Assembly: GCF_030547245.1 (NCBI RefSeq)
Contig: NZ_JAUOQT010000003.1
Coordinates: forward strand, 186,001 to 250,000
Direction: 5' to 3'
Origin: Oceanihabitans sp. 2_MG-2023
Lineage (GTDB): Bacteria > Bacteroidota > Bacteroidia > Flavobacteriales > Flavobacteriaceae
Length of the DNA: 64,000 bases
The position numbers and the translations under genes are program-made. Below are positions 41,728-52,215 of the stretch, piece after piece (the first letter of the stretch is position 1; each line of letters begins with the position of its first letter). The notes beneath the pieces are model-generated. The model worked only from the letters and a program-made list of their open reading frames with translations, did not search any database and was not told the DNA's origin.

Positions 41728-44447
41728 AATAAAGTAATCTGACCGTCTTCTCCCTCAGTGAAATCTTTATCCTCCTTAGGTTTTATAGCTTTTTTATTAG
41801 AATCTTCTGATCTTGGATTTTCCGTTGATTTTTCTTTTTTAGGTTTTTCATCTGTCTTTTTTTGTGTAACCAATTCTTCGGAAACATTTTCCTCCTCTAC
41901 AACTTCAATTTCTTCTGTAGGCTTTTCTTCTGGCGCTTCATAAGGCAAAGGATCTAGTAAACTTACTTGGTTTACTTTATCTTTTGTAAGTTGGTTTCCT
42001 AAAGCAGAAATTCCTTTTATAGCAATAAACTCTTCTAAATTAACTTCTAAATTATCTTTTCTGTCTTTTCCTCTTTCTTTAGTAAACTCCACCTCAGCCA
42101 TTGGTTTCCAATCGGTAGAAACAATTTCTAATTGCGATTTTGGGTGTTCAGAAATAAAGGTTTCTTCCTTACCTTCTGTTTCAATTAAAAATCGTTTCAC
42201 ATAGTAAAGTTCTTTTCCGCCATCAAAATAAATGGCTGATATTGGTTTTTTTGGAATCCATTTTTCTAACACAATCATGTCATCATCAAAGTGTGTCGTT
42301 ATTTCTGGAAGAATTGTTTTAACTGTTCCAGATTGTGTAATAATTAAAAGCCTGTCTTCGCCTCTAAATTCACCAATTAACTCACCTCGTGCATCTACGT
42401 TTAACCTTTGTACAGTATCATCAAACCAGATTTTACGTGGTTTTAATGTAGAAACGCCTTTTTCTTTAAGCTCCACTCTTTTAATGGCGTGTTTGCTCAC
42501 CACATTACCCTTAGACGCTCTTCCTTTTATAAGTACATCGCTAAAGTCTAAATCCCATTTTAGCTTTTTAATACTTCCAACTTGTCGCAGTAAAATAGAC
42601 ACTACTTCTGCTTCTCCATTTGGGTTCGCAGAAAAATACCAAAGAACGGATCCTTTATTTCCATTTGTTAAATCGTATTCTCTGTCTCTAGTCATACTAG
42701 TTACAGCAAATCGTTTTACATAAGAAGGACCTCCTTTTCCATCGCGATAAATTAAGTTGTAAATGGTACGTTTGTCTTTCTTTTTAAAGATAGCTACATG
42801 TATAATATCTTTACCTATAAAGGTTTTACTGTCTACTTTGGTTACCATCATTTTACCCGTTTTGGTAAAAACAATAATATCATCAATATCACTACAATCG
42901 CAAACATATTCGTCTCTACGTAATGATGTGCCAATAAAACCTTCTTCTCTATTAACGTATAGTTTTGTGTTACGAATAATTACTTTTGTTGCATCTACGT
43001 CATCAAAAACGCGAATTTCTGTTTTACGTTCGCGACCTTCTCCATATTCCTTTTTCAACCTTGTAAAATAAGCAATAGCATAATCTATAAGGTTTGCAAG
43101 ATGATGTTTAACTTCTGCTATTTGATCTTCTAAAGCATCAATTTTTTGTTGTGCTTTATCGATATCGAATTTTGAAATACGTTTGATTCGAATTTCGGTT
43201 AAACGTGTAATATCTTCTTCGGTAACAGCACGTTTTAAATGTTTTATATGTGGCTGTAATCCTTTATCAATAGCTTGAATTACACCTTCCCAAGTTTCTT
43301 CTTCTTCAATATCACGATAGATTCTTTTTTCGATAAAAATACGTTCTAAGGAAGCAAAGTGCCATTGTTCCTGGAATTCACCAAGTTTAATTTCTAATTC
43401 TTGTTTTAATAATTGTACAGTATTATCTGTAGAACGACGAAGCATTTCAGAAACACCAACAAAATAAGGTTTGTTATCTTCAATTACACAACCTAAAGGA
43501 GAAATAGAAGTTTCGCAATTGGTAAATGCATACAAGGCATCAATGGTTTTGTCTGGTGAAATACCGGAAGGCAAATGCACTAAGATTTCTACATTAGCAG
43601 CAGTATTGTCTTCAATTTTTTTGATTTTTATTTTCCCTTTGTCGTTTGCTTTTAAAATAGAATCTATTAATGATGAAGTATTTGTAGCAAAAGGTATTTC
43701 GGTAATTACTAAGGTGTTCTTATCATATTGCGAAATTTTTGCTCGAACACGAACTTTCCCTCCTCTTAAACCATCATTATAATTTGTAAAATCTGCAATT
43801 CCTGCAGTAGGGAAATCTGGTAAAATGGTAAAACGTTTTCCTTGTAAGTGTTTTACAGAAGCATCGATAAGCTCAATAAAATTATGTGGTAATATTTTAG
43901 TAGATAAACCAACTGCAATACCTTCTCCTCCTTGTGCTAAAAGCAACGGAAACATTACTGGAAGGTTTACGGGTTCTTTTCTTCTACCATCGTATGAGGC
44001 TTGCCATTCTGTTATTTTTGGGTTAAAAACTACGTCTAGTCCGAATTTAGAAATACGCGCTTCTATATAACGAGAAGCTGCAGCTCTATCCCCTGTTAAA
44101 ATATTTCCCCAGTTTCCCTGTGTATCTATTAGTAAATCTTTTTGCCCTATTTGCACCATTGCATCAGCAATACTTGCATCTCCATGCGGATGATATTGCA
44201 TCGTATGTCCTACAATGTTTGCTACTTTATTGTAACGCCCATCGTCTAGGTCTTTCATGGAATGCATGATTCTACGTTGTACAGGTTTAAAACCGTCTTC
44301 TATTGCAGGAACAGCTCGTTCTAAAATAACATAAGATGCATAATCTAAAAACCATTCTTTATACATACCAGTAACTCTGGTAATGGTTTCTTGTGGTTCT
44401 AGGTTTTCGTTTTGTTCGTTTACCAAATCATCATTTTCTTCTATCAT
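41724..44447 (-). CDS. parC: DNA topoisomerase IV subunit A (ParC/GyrA type)
   Basis: The 907-residue protein is a type IIA topoisomerase breakage-reunion subunit. The N-terminal motifs are DGFKPVQRRIMHSM at 51-64, HPHGDASIADAMV at 86-98 and the active-site tyrosine Y127 in AASRYIEARI. A coiled-coil part and a C-terminal beta-propeller follow, and the last 70 residues are acidic and lysine-rich, ending GEDGQITLF. Linkage to the parE-type gene at 44960, with one small gene between, identifies topoisomerase IV and not gyrase; it resolves replicated chromosomes. Its ATG overlaps the TAA of the upstream gene by 1 base, implying coupled translation. Confidence 0.92.
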   Translation of the reverse strand: MIEENDDLVNEQNENLEPQETITRVTGMYKEWFLDYASYVILERAVPAIEDGFKPVQRRIMHSMKDLDDGRYNKVANIVGHTMQYHPHGDASIADAMVQIGQKDLLIDTQGNWGNILTGDRAAASRYIEARISKFGLDVVFNPKITEWQASYDGRRKEPVNLPVMFPLLLAQGGEGIAVGLSTKILPHNFIELIDASVKHLQGKRFTILPDFPTAGIADFTNYNDGLRGGKVRVRAKISQYDKNTLVITEIPFATNTSSLIDSILKANDKGKIKIKKIEDNTAANVEILVHLPSGISPDKTIDALYAFTNCETSISPLGCVIEDNKPYFVGVSEMLRRSTDNTVQLLKQELEIKLGEFQEQWHFASLERIFIEKRIYRDIEEEETWEGVIQAIDKGLQPHIKHLKRAVTEEDITRLTEIRIKRISKFDIDKAQQKIDALEDQIAEVKHHLANLIDYAIAYFTRLKKEYGEGRERKTEIRVFDDVDATKVIIRNTKLYVNREEGFIGTSLRRDEYVCDCSDIDDIIVFTKTGKMMVTKVDSKTFIGKDIIHVAIFKKKDKRTIYNLIYRDGKGGPSYVKRFAVTSMTRDREYDLTNGNKGSVLWYFSANPNGEAEVVSILLRQVGSIKKLKWDLDFSDVLIKGRASKGNVVSKHAIKRVELKEKGVSTLKPRKIWFDDTVQRLNVDARGELIGEFRGEDRLLIITQSGTVKTILPEITTHFDDDMIVLEKWIPKKPISAIYFDGGKELYYVKRFLIETEGKEETFISEHPKSQLEIVSTDWKPMAEVEFTKERGKDRKDNLEVNLEEFIAIKGISALGNQLTKDKVNQVSLLDPLPYEAPEEKPTEEIEVVEEENVSEELVTQKKTDEKPKKEKSTENPRSEDSNKKAIKPKEDKDFTEGEDGQITLF

Positions 44448-44929
44448 TAACTAGCTAATTTTTTATTAATCTTAATCATTTTAGTTAAAGATTGTTTAAT
44501 GTATTTTCGTTTTTTCCTAGAAACTAAAGTAACATTAAACCTTTCTTTTATAGATGCCCCACTTCTATCTTTTATTAGTAATACCAAACTAGTATATACG
44601 ATATAATTATTAATCTTAAAACCCTTTAAGTCCGTTTTATCAAATTCTACAGTATGCTCTCTATAATTAAATCTATCGGGAAGTAATAAACCTTTATTCG
44701 TTACAACTACTTTCATACCATCGCTATCGTATTCAAAAAATTTAGATACAGAATGTATAATAAAAAACAAAATTCCAAAACTTAATGCTATAATAAAAAA
44801 TAGTACTAGTGGGTTATTACTAATTGCATTAAATGTTCTAAACATTATTGCAAAAATAATAGCTAAAAATACAAGTATGAAATATACAGAAACTATGAAT
44901 TTTCTTGCTTTATTATTGTTTGTTCTCAT
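44447..44929 (-). CDS. Two-span membrane protein encoded between parE and parC
   Basis: This 160-residue protein has two membrane segments in its first 65 residues (FIVSVYFILVFLAIIFAIMF, then PLVLFFIIALSFGILFFIIH) and a C-terminal cytosolic domain of about 90 residues with alternating strands (KVVVTNKGLLLPDRFNY, GFKINNYIVYTSLVLLI) and a basic tail. The layout resembles bacterial PH-domain proteins, a weak call. It lies 30 bases after parE and overlaps parC by 1 base, so it is probably in their transcript. Why a membrane protein should be there is unknown to me. Confidence 0.75.
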   Translation of the reverse strand: MRTNNNKARKFIVSVYFILVFLAIIFAIMFRTFNAISNNPLVLFFIIALSFGILFFIIHSVSKFFEYDSDGMKVVVTNKGLLLPDRFNYREHTVEFDKTDLKGFKINNYIVYTSLVLLIKDRSGASIKERFNVTLVSRKKRKYIKQSLTKMIKINKKLAS

Positions 44930-44959
44930 TTATATTATTTTCCTTAAGATATAATTTAT

Positions 44960-46819
44960 TTATTTTTCTTCTTCTATTATATCTAACTCCACTTTTAAAT
45001 TATTAATAATAAACTCTTGTCTTGTAGGCGTGTTTTTTCCCATGTAAAAATTTAGTAATTCTTCAATAGACATATCTTTATCTAACATTACAGGGTCTAA
45101 ACGAATATCTTCACCAATAAAATGCACAAACTCATCTGGAGATATTTCACCAAGACCTTTAAATCGAGTGATTTCTGGTTTTGGTTTTAATTTGTCTATT
45201 GCACTTCGCCTTTCGTCTTCGGAGTAACAATAAATTGTTTCCTTTTTATTACGTACTCTAAACAAAGGTGTTTGTAGAATATACAAATGCCCTTCTTTTA
45301 TTATTTCTGGGAAAAACTGCAGAAAAAAGGTTATTAATAATAAACGAATATGCATACCATCAACATCGGCATCTGTTGCAATTACAATATTATTATATCG
45401 CAAATCTTCTATGCTTTCTTCAATATTTAAAGCTGCTTGAAGCAAGTTGAATTCTTCGTTTTCATAAACTATTTTTTTACTTAATCCATAGCAGTTTAAA
45501 GGTTTTCCTTTTAAACTAAATACAGCTTGTGTATTAACATCACGGGATTTTGTTATACTACCAGATGCAGAATCTCCCTCTGTGATAAACAAGGTTGTCT
45601 CAAGGTTTCTTTCGTTTTTAGTATCTCCAAAATGCACACGACAATCGCGTAGTTTTTTATTATGAAGATTGGCTTTTTTTGCTCTATCTTTTGCTAGTTT
45701 TCGAATTCCAGAAAGCTCTTTACGTTCACGTTCTGCTTGTAATATTTTACGTTGAATACTTTCCGCTACATCGGTGTTTTTATGCAGAAAGTTGTCTAGA
45801 TATTTTTTTAGAAAATCGTTAATATAGGTTCTTACCGTTGGTAATTCTCCTCCCATATCTGTAGAGCCTAATTTGGTTTTTGTCTGACTTTCAAAAACTG
45901 GTTCCATTACTTTTATAGCAATAGCACAAACTACAGATTTACGTATATCTGAAGCTTCATAGTTTTTACCAAAATACTCTCTTATGGTTCGTACCAATGC
46001 TTCTCTAAATGCAGCTAGATGCGTTCCTCCTTGTGTGGTATTTTGTCCGTTTACAAAAGAATGATATTGTTCACTATATTGTGTTTTACTGTGTGTTAGT
46101 GCTATTTCAATATCGTCTCCTCGTAAATGAATAATTGGGTATGTACGGTCGGTTTCATTTATGTTTTCGGATAATAAATCTTTTAAACCATTTTCGCTGT
46201 AGAATTTTTCGCCATTAAAAACAATTGTTAATCCTGGATTTAAATACACATAATACTTAAGCATTTTTTCTACATACTCGCTTCTATACTTATAGTTTTT
46301 GAAGATAATTTCGTCTGGTACGAAAGACACTTTGGTTCCCTTTCGTCTGGAAGTATCCTCTAATAATTCTTGATTGGTAAGGTTACCTTGCGCAAATTCT
46401 GCGGAAGCGCTTTTACTATCTCGAGTAGATTCTACTCTAAAAAATGAAGATAAGGCGTTTACTGCTTTGGTACCAACACCATTTAAACCTACCGATTTTT
46501 TGAAGGCTTTCGAGTCATACTTTCCTCCTGTATTCATTTTAGATACTACATCTACCACTTTACCTAAAGGTATACCACGACCATAATCGCGAACAATTAC
46601 TTTACTTCCTTGAATAGAAATCTCAATGGTTTTTCCTGCTCCCATAACATACTCATCGATAGAGTTGTCTAATACTTCTTTTAAAAGAATATAGATACCA
46701 TCGTCTGGTGAAGAGCCATCACCAAGTTTCCCAATATACATTCCTGGACGCATACGTATATGTTCTTTCCAGTCTAATGAGCGTATATTATCTTCGGTAT
46801 AATTGGTTTCTTGAGACAT
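44960..46819 (-). CDS. parE: DNA topoisomerase IV subunit B
   Basis: The 619-residue protein is the ATPase subunit of topoisomerase IV. The GHKL ATP-binding motif is [13 protein letters not shown] near residues 46-58, with [20 protein letters not shown] and [14 protein letters not shown] after it. The TOPRIM part has [17 protein letters not shown], the [11 protein letters not shown] segment and [15 protein letters not shown] with the metal-binding aspartates. [10 protein letters not shown] and [10 protein letters not shown] are near the end. The length is typical of ParE, shorter than GyrB in many taxa. It leads the three-gene minus-strand operon with the membrane protein and parC. Confidence 0.94.
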   Translation of the reverse strand: MSQETNYTEDNIRSLDWKEHIRMRPGMYIGKLGDGSSPDDGIYILLKEVLDNSIDEYVMGAGKTIEISIQGSKVIVRDYGRGIPLGKVVDVVSKMNTGGKYDSKAFKKSVGLNGVGTKAVNALSSFFRVESTRDSKSASAEFAQGNLTNQELLEDTSRRKGTKVSFVPDEIIFKNYKYRSEYVEKMLKYYVYLNPGLTIVFNGEKFYSENGLKDLLSENINETDRTYPIIHLRGDDIEIALTHSKTQYSEQYHSFVNGQNTTQGGTHLAAFREALVRTIREYFGKNYEASDIRKSVVCAIAIKVMEPVFESQTKTKLGSTDMGGELPTVRTYINDFLKKYLDNFLHKNTDVAESIQRKILQAERERKELSGIRKLAKDRAKKANLHNKKLRDCRVHFGDTKNERNLETTLFITEGDSASGSITKSRDVNTQAVFSLKGKPLNCYGLSKKIVYENEEFNLLQAALNIEESIEDLRYNNIVIATDADVDGMHIRLLLITFFLQFFPEIIKEGHLYILQTPLFRVRNKKETIYCYSEDERRSAIDKLKPKPEITRFKGLGEISPDEFVHFIGEDIRLDPVMLDKDMSIEELLNFYMGKNTPTRQEFIINNLKVELDIIEEEK

Positions 46820-46959
46820 AATTGAGTAAAAAAGTATGATAAGTTGCTAATATAGTATTTCGCATTAAAAAATGAAATACCCAAGGCACAAAGTAATTAA
46901 CAATAAAATAGTAATGTTGTTGAGAACATTAATTTAATAGATCGTTGAGTTATAACGTG

Positions 46960-47859
46960 TTATTTCTTCTTGCTTTTTGAAACCAATAATACTCCTAAAA
47001 TAACGACTACTGTTCCTAATATTTGTAAATATGTAAGTTTTTCATTTAAAAAAATAACTGCAAGAATAATTGTTGAAATAGGTCCTATCGCAGCAACTAC
47101 TGCAAAGTTAGAAGAGTTTATTAATTGTATAGATTTTGAAACTAAAAAAGAGGGTATTACTGTAGCAAAAAAAGCGACACAAAAACCTAAAGCATAAACT
47201 TGCCATGGATAATTTAAAATTTCCTTATTTAATGTTATTCCAAAATGAATAAAAACACAAATACAAGATACTATCATGGCATATGCTGTAAAACGTATTA
47301 CTCCAAACTTAGGTATTAACCAACCACTACCAACTAAATAGGATGCATAAGTTAGAGCGCTTAAAAAGACAAATAAACCTCCTAAATAGACATTTTTACC
47401 ATGCAAACTAACTTCGCTTCCAAAAGTTATTATAATACCAATATAAGTAATAAAAATTGCTAGTTTTTGTTTCTTTGAAATTGGTTTTTTTAAGAAAAAC
47501 TTATTAAATAATAAGACGATTGTTGGATATACAAATAAAATGATTCGCTCTAAACTAGCTTTAATATATGTTAGTCCTATAAAATCGAAATAACTAGCTA
47601 AATAATACCCTACAACACCAAAAAATATAAGCCATAAGTAATCTTTTTGTAGATTGGGTATGTCTGTTTTTTTACTGCTATAAAAATAGGCTATAGCGAT
47701 ATAAAATGGAAAAGAAAATAACATCCTTAAAAATAATGCACTAATAGCATCTATCTTATATTGATACATTAGTTTTACCATGACTGCTTTAGAAGAAAAC
47801 ATAACAATACCTAAAACACCTATTAAAATACCATATGTAAGTTTTTTTCTATCTTTCAT
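46960..47859 (-). CDS. EamA/DMT-family transporter
   Basis: This 299-residue inner-membrane protein has ten membrane segments arranged as two EamA repeats, as in drug/metabolite transporters such as RhaT and YdcZ relatives. Visible parts include VMFSSKAVMVKLMYQYKI with KSA-type motif near the start and a second repeat with VISKSIQLINSSNFAVVAAI and PISTIILAVIFLNEKLTY, the usual conserved loop near the end. It probably exports or imports a small metabolite; the substrate cannot be predicted. It is a lone gene, separated by 140 bases from parE and 238 bases from ychF. Confidence 0.92.
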   Translation of the reverse strand: MKDRKKLTYGILIGVLGIVMFSSKAVMVKLMYQYKIDAISALFLRMLFSFPFYIAIAYFYSSKKTDIPNLQKDYLWLIFFGVVGYYLASYFDFIGLTYIKASLERIILFVYPTIVLLFNKFFLKKPISKKQKLAIFITYIGIIITFGSEVSLHGKNVYLGGLFVFLSALTYASYLVGSGWLIPKFGVIRFTAYAMIVSCICVFIHFGITLNKEILNYPWQVYALGFCVAFFATVIPSFLVSKSIQLINSSNFAVVAAIGPISTIILAVIFLNEKLTYLQILGTVVVILGVLLVSKSKKK

Positions 47860-48030
47860 AAGATAAAAGTAAATACTTAAATTTTAGACAAAGATATTTA
47901 TGAGGCTTCTTTACGATAGTCAAACGATTAATATTCTTGTTTTCTATATCTTAAGAACTTATTTCTAAGGAGTAACAGCTTTAGAGTATGTGATTTTAAA
48001 ACACCATAAAACGCATATAAAATTTTACAA

Positions 48031-48068
48031 AACAAAAAACGAGATGAAAATTCATCTCGTTTTTTGTT
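48031..48068. terminator. Intrinsic terminator after ychF
   Basis: The inverted repeat AACAAAAAACGAGATGAA, two bases, then its complement, lies 30 bases beyond the ychF stop. It is T-rich on both strands; only the ychF side has a gene running into it. Confidence 0.9.
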
Positions 48069-48097
48069 GTATTCTCTACTCTATTTTCTTTAACCTT

Positions 48098-49192
48098 TTA
48101 CACGTTAAATAAGAAGTGCATTACATCGCCATCTTTAACTATATAATTTTTACCTTCTACTCGCATCTTACCAGCTTCTTTTACTTTAGCTTCACTACCA
48201 AAAGCAACATAATCATCGTAAGCTATTACCTCTGCTCTAATAAAACCTTTTTCAAAATCGGTATGTATAACTCCTGCTGCTTGTGGTCCAGTTGCCCCTA
48301 CATTAACTGTCCAAGCTCTAACTTCTTTTACTCCTGCTGTAAAGTAGGTTTGCTGATTTAATAACTTATAAGCCGAACGAATTAATTTTGCTGCTCCAGG
48401 TTCTTCTAATCCAATATCTTGAAGAAACATTTGTCTTTCTTCATAATCATCCAATTCATTTATATCTGCTTCTGTACCAACTGCAAGCACTAATACTTCT
48501 GCATTTTCATCTTTTACAGCCTCTCTAACCTTCTCTACATAATCATTTCCAGAAACTGCCGCTCCTTCGTCTACGTTGCAAACATACATTACTGGTTTGT
48601 CTGTAATTAATTGACTAGGCTTAACAAACTCTAGATAATCTTCTTCACTAAACTCTAAAGCTCTAACCGAAATTCCTGCTTCTAAGTTTTCTTTTATCTT
48701 TAATAAAATAGCTTCTTCTTTTTGGGCTTCTTTATTCCCGGTTTTAGCGGCTCTTTTTACTTTTTCTAATTTTTTATCTACAGTTTCTAAATCTTTTAAC
48801 TGTAATTCCATATCTATAGTTTCCTTATCTCTAATAGGATCTACATTACCATCAACATGCACAATGTTATCATTATCAAAACAACGTAAAACATGTAAAA
48901 TAGCGTCGGTTTCTCTAATATTTGCAAGAAATTGATTCCCTAAACCTTCTCCTTTACTTGCTCCTTTAACCAAACCTGCAATATCTACAATCTCTACAGT
49001 TGCTGGTAAAACACGTTCAGGCTTTACCAATTCCTCTAACTTTTCTAATCTTGGATCCGGTACATTTACTACTCCAATATTTGGTTCAATAGTACAAAAC
49101 GGAAAGTTTGCACTTTGCGCTTTAGCATTAGATAAACAATTAAATAAAGTTGACTTTCCTACGTTTGGTAATCCTACAATTCCTGCTTTCAT
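48098..49192 (-). CDS. ychF: Redox-regulated ATPase YchF (Obg family)
   Basis: The 364-residue protein has the P-loop [20 protein letters not shown] at 7-26, the G3-type motif [19 protein letters not shown] near residues 70-88, and the C-terminal TGS domain from about residue 278 with [14 protein letters not shown]. YchF is an Obg-like nucleotidase with a preference for ATP that binds ribosomes and affects stress response and redox homeostasis. Length and motifs are full. It stands alone, with its own terminator. The sequence ahead of its start has the small inverted repeat CGCAAATGCG at 49204-49213. Confidence 0.95.
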   Translation of the reverse strand: MKAGIVGLPNVGKSTLFNCLSNAKAQSANFPFCTIEPNIGVVNVPDPRLEKLEELVKPERVLPATVEIVDIAGLVKGASKGEGLGNQFLANIRETDAILHVLRCFDNDNIVHVDGNVDPIRDKETIDMELQLKDLETVDKKLEKVKRAAKTGNKEAQKEEAILLKIKENLEAGISVRALEFSEEDYLEFVKPSQLITDKPVMYVCNVDEGAAVSGNDYVEKVREAVKDENAEVLVLAVGTEADINELDDYEERQMFLQDIGLEEPGAAKLIRSAYKLLNQQTYFTAGVKEVRAWTVNVGATGPQAAGVIHTDFEKGFIRAEVIAYDDYVAFGSEAKVKEAGKMRVEGKNYIVKDGDVMHFLFNV

Positions 49193-49319
49193 ATGTGTTT
49201 TTCCGCAAATGCGAAAATCTTTAAATTAAACTTCTTTTTCCTACTAAAGGCATGTACCTTTAAGGAAACTATTTTTTATTAGCGATTGCAAATATAGTTA
49301 ATTATATACTTTTTTAAAC

Positions 49320-49353
49320 ATAAAAAAACCGAGCAATTGCTCGGTTTTTTTAT
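49320..49353. terminator. Intrinsic terminator after the ferredoxin gene
   Basis: The perfect palindrome with stem TAAAAAAACCGAGCAA and its complement lies 21 bases beyond the ferredoxin stop. Its T-runs on both strands make it potentially bidirectional. Confidence 0.9.
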
Positions 49354-49373
49354 GTTTAAAATATATTAAATAT

Positions 49374-49727
49374 TTAATCTTCTGGATGCATAAATTTTTG
49401 CTTTCCTAAAAGTACTTCTTCAGTTTCTACATGATCATCATCTGGTACACAACAATCTACTGGACATACAGCAGCACATTGTGGTTCTTCATGAAAACCT
49501 TTACACTCTGTACATTTATCTGGTACAATATAGTATATTTCGTCACTTATAGGTTCTTGTGCTTCATCTGCATCTACCGATTTTCCATTTGGTAAAACCA
49601 ATTTACCATCTAAACTTGTTCCGTCTTTGTATCTCCAATCGTCAGCACCTTCATAAATTGCTGTATTTGGGCATTCTGGTTCACAAGCACCACAATTAAT
49701 ACATTCGTCTGTTATTATTATTGCCAT
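49374..49727 (-). CDS. 2[4Fe-4S] ferredoxin
   Basis: The 117-residue protein has two 4Fe-4S binding motifs. The first is [19 protein letters not shown] at residues 9-27, and the second [20 protein letters not shown] near 73-92, where the spacing C-x2-C-x8-C-x3-C-P is longer than the classical form and typical of YfhL-type and related dicluster ferredoxins. Between them an acidic stretch of about 40 residues is inserted. It is a cytosolic electron carrier. It diverges from the acyl-CoA reductase gene across 180 bases, a linkage that may be functional or chance. Confidence 0.93.
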   Translation of the reverse strand: MAIIITDECINCGACEPECPNTAIYEGADDWRYKDGTSLDGKLVLPNGKSVDADEAQEPISDEIYYIVPDKCTECKGFHEEPQCAAVCPVDCCVPDDDHVETEEVLLGKQKFMHPED

Positions 49728-49859
49728 AGCGTAATATTTCTATTAAATTTTATAGTGTTAAAAAAAGATTCCAATTGTACAAAATTGAAATTTTTATTGA
49801 ATCCATTTTATTCCTTTTAAAAAAATAGAATTAAAAAAAATTCGTTCATTTCATTTTTC

Positions 49860-49867
49860 TAACTTTG
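49860..49867 (+). promoter_or_regulatory. Bacteroidota-type -7 box TAACTTTG
   Basis: TAACTTTG matches the TAnnTTTG -7 consensus and lies 40 bases ahead of the acyl-CoA reductase ATG at 49908. The -33 region lacks a clear TTG. Confidence 0.45.
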
Positions 49868-49907
49868 CGCAAAAATAACGCCAAAAGTATTCATAACCAA
49901 ATACAAG

Positions 49908-50966
49908 ATGAATTTAGACCAAAGAATTACCGCTTTTGCAAAATTAGGAGCCTTTTTAAGCCAATTTACTTCTGAAAACTTTCAGAAAAAAGAAAATATT
50001 GCGCATAATGAATTATTCTACGAAGGATTCAAACATCAAATAAAACTAGCACAAGAACATAATGGCTGGTTTACTAAAAAGAACCTCATTTTTACTTTTA
50101 ATAATTGGTCTAGATCTTTAACAACCCAAAACATAAAAAGCTGGTTAGAAGTCTATGATCTTAAAGCAGGAAACACACAAAAAGTAGCGATAATCATGGC
50201 AGGAAACATCCCGCTTGTTGGTTTTCATGATTTTTTATCTGTTTTAATTTCGGGACATGAAGTTTTAGTTAAGCAGTCTAGTAATGACAAACACCTTCTA
50301 CCCTTTTTAGCAAAATACATAGAACATGTAGAACCAGGTTTTAAAGGAAAAATAACTTTTACAGAAGAGAAGCTTCAAGATTTTGATGCAGTAATAGCTA
50401 CAGGAAGTGATAATACTGCACGTTATTTTGAATATTATTTTAAAGGAAAACCTTCAATCATTAGAAAAAATAGAAATTCTGTTGCCATTTTATCAGGAAA
50501 CGAAACAGAAGAAGAACTTAAAGCCCTATCGGAAGATATTTTTAGATACTATGGTTTAGGATGTAGAAATGTATCTAAGCTTTTTGTACCAAGAGCCTAT
50601 AATTTTGATAGTTTTTTTAAAGCAATGTATCACTGGAGTCCAATAATAAACGAAAGTAAATACGCCAATAACTACGACTATAATAAAGCAGTATATTTAA
50701 TGAGCGAATTTGAAATGCTAGAAAACGGTTTTTTAATGATTAAAGAAGATCTAAGTTTTGCATCACCAATAGCTACTGTTTTTTATGAATATTATAATAG
50801 TCCAGAAGCGCTTAAAACATATATTGATGCTAACACAGACAACATTCAATGTATTGTATCTAATGGTTTTAACGAAAACGAAATAGTATTTGGTAAAACC
50901 CAGCAACCAGAACTTTTTGATTATGCAGATGGTGAAGACACAATTGCATTTTTATTAAAAATTTAG
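49908..50966 (+). CDS. Acyl-CoA reductase, LuxC-like
   Basis: This 352-residue protein belongs to the LuxC domain family of acyl-CoA or acyl-protein reductases, which make aldehydes from activated acids with NADPH. AIIMAGNIPLVGFHDFL at 94-110 and the active-site cysteine C219 in YYGLGCRNVSKLFVPRAY are typical. It is shorter than LuxC of luminous bacteria (near 480), and no other lux gene is nearby. In flavobacterial genomes the gene often lies next to serC and serA, as here, but its substrate there is not known to me. A -7 box is at 49860. Confidence 0.85.
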   Translation: MNLDQRITAFAKLGAFLSQFTSENFQKKENIAHNELFYEGFKHQIKLAQEHNGWFTKKNLIFTFNNWSRSLTTQNIKSWLEVYDLKAGNTQKVAIIMAGNIPLVGFHDFLSVLISGHEVLVKQSSNDKHLLPFLAKYIEHVEPGFKGKITFTEEKLQDFDAVIATGSDNTARYFEYYFKGKPSIIRKNRNSVAILSGNETEEELKALSEDIFRYYGLGCRNVSKLFVPRAYNFDSFFKAMYHWSPIINESKYANNYDYNKAVYLMSEFEMLENGFLMIKEDLSFASPIATVFYEYYNSPEALKTYIDANTDNIQCIVSNGFNENEIVFGKTQQPELFDYADGEDTIAFLLKI

Positions 50967-51073
50967 TGAATAATTATCATTTTAATAACATAATTCCCTT
51001 CAAAAATTAGCACCTTTGTAACTGTTTAAAAATAAAAATTTCCGGTTTTCGGAAATGAAAAATAAATTTTTCA

Positions 51074-52138
51074 ATGAAAAAACATAATTTTAGTGCAGGA
51101 CCTAGTATTCTTCCACAAGAAGTATTATTAAAAGCTTCAGAAGCTATAATGGATTTTAACAATGATGGATTATCCTTATTAGAAATATCACACAGAAGTA
51201 AATCTTTTGTAGATGTTATGGAGAAAGCAAGATCATTAGCTTTAGAGCTTCTTGGTTTAGAAGGTAAAGGTTATAAAGCTTTATTTTTACAAGGTGGAGC
51301 TAGCACGCAGTTTTTAATGGTTGCACTTAACCTTTTAGAAAAAAGAGCTGCATATTTAAATACTGGAACCTGGAGTGATAAAGCTGTAAAAGAAGCTAAG
51401 ATATATGATGATATTCTAGAAGTAGCATCTTCTAAAGATGCTGGTTATAATTATATTCCTAAAGGATTTGATATTCCTAGTGATCATGATTACTTACATA
51501 TCACATCTAATAATACCATTTTTGGTACACAAATGAAAACAATTCCTAACTCTCCTATTCCTCTTGTTTGTGATATGAGTAGTGATATTTTTTCAAGAAC
51601 TTTAGATTATTCAAAGTTTGATTTAATTTATGCTGGAGCGCAAAAGAATATGGGACCAGCTGGAACAACTTTAGTGATTGTTAAAGAAGATGTTTTAGGA
51701 AATGTATCTCGAAAAATACCATCGATGATGGATTATAAAGTGCATATTAGCAAAAGCAGTATGTTTAATACACCTCCTGTATTTGCTGTTTACACATCTA
51801 TGTTAACCTTAGAATGGTTAAAAAACCTTGGCGGAATTAAAGCTATAGAAGAAGTAAACGAAATGAAAGCTCGTGTAATGTATTCGGAAATAGATCTAAA
51901 TCCATTATTTAAAGGATATGCAAACAAAGAAGATCGTTCTAACATGAATGCAACCTTTACACTTGCTAACGAAGACTTAAAAGAAACCTTCGAAACCATG
52001 CTTAAAGAAGCAGGTATTAGTGGTTTAAATGGTCACAGAAGTATTGGCGGTTATAGAGCATCTATGTACAATGCATTACCTTTAGATAGTGTAAAGGCAT
52101 TAGTAGAAGTAATGAGCGAACTAGAAACAAAAGCATAA
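51074..52138 (+). CDS. serC: Phosphoserine aminotransferase
   Basis: SerC transfers an amino group from glutamate to 3-phosphohydroxypyruvate in serine biosynthesis, and to a related substrate in pyridoxine synthesis. The 354-residue product starts KKHNFSAGPSILPQ, has LLEISHRSKSF and LFLQGGASTQF near residue 75, and the PLP lysine in YAGAQKNMGPAGTTLVIV near residue 193, followed by the end motif NGHRSIGGYRASMYNAL. It is full length. The D-2-hydroxyacid dehydrogenase gene is 77 bases downstream on the same strand, so the two serine steps are probably co-expressed. Confidence 0.97.
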   Translation: MKKHNFSAGPSILPQEVLLKASEAIMDFNNDGLSLLEISHRSKSFVDVMEKARSLALELLGLEGKGYKALFLQGGASTQFLMVALNLLEKRAAYLNTGTWSDKAVKEAKIYDDILEVASSKDAGYNYIPKGFDIPSDHDYLHITSNNTIFGTQMKTIPNSPIPLVCDMSSDIFSRTLDYSKFDLIYAGAQKNMGPAGTTLVIVKEDVLGNVSRKIPSMMDYKVHISKSSMFNTPPVFAVYTSMLTLEWLKNLGGIKAIEEVNEMKARVMYSEIDLNPLFKGYANKEDRSNMNATFTLANEDLKETFETMLKEAGISGLNGHRSIGGYRASMYNALPLDSVKALVEVMSELETKA

Positions 52139-52215
52139 AATAAATTTTAATTTAAAGTGGAAATGGTAATCGTGTAAAAACGTTTTGTTTTCCACTTTCA
52201 TATAATATATAAAAC

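Noticed and set aside
42232-42723. Long plus-strand frame inside parC (also those at 42763, 43471 and 43825)
   Set aside because: The parC frame is fully supported by family motifs; antisense frames are a codon-use effect in this AT-rich DNA and show no recognisable domain.
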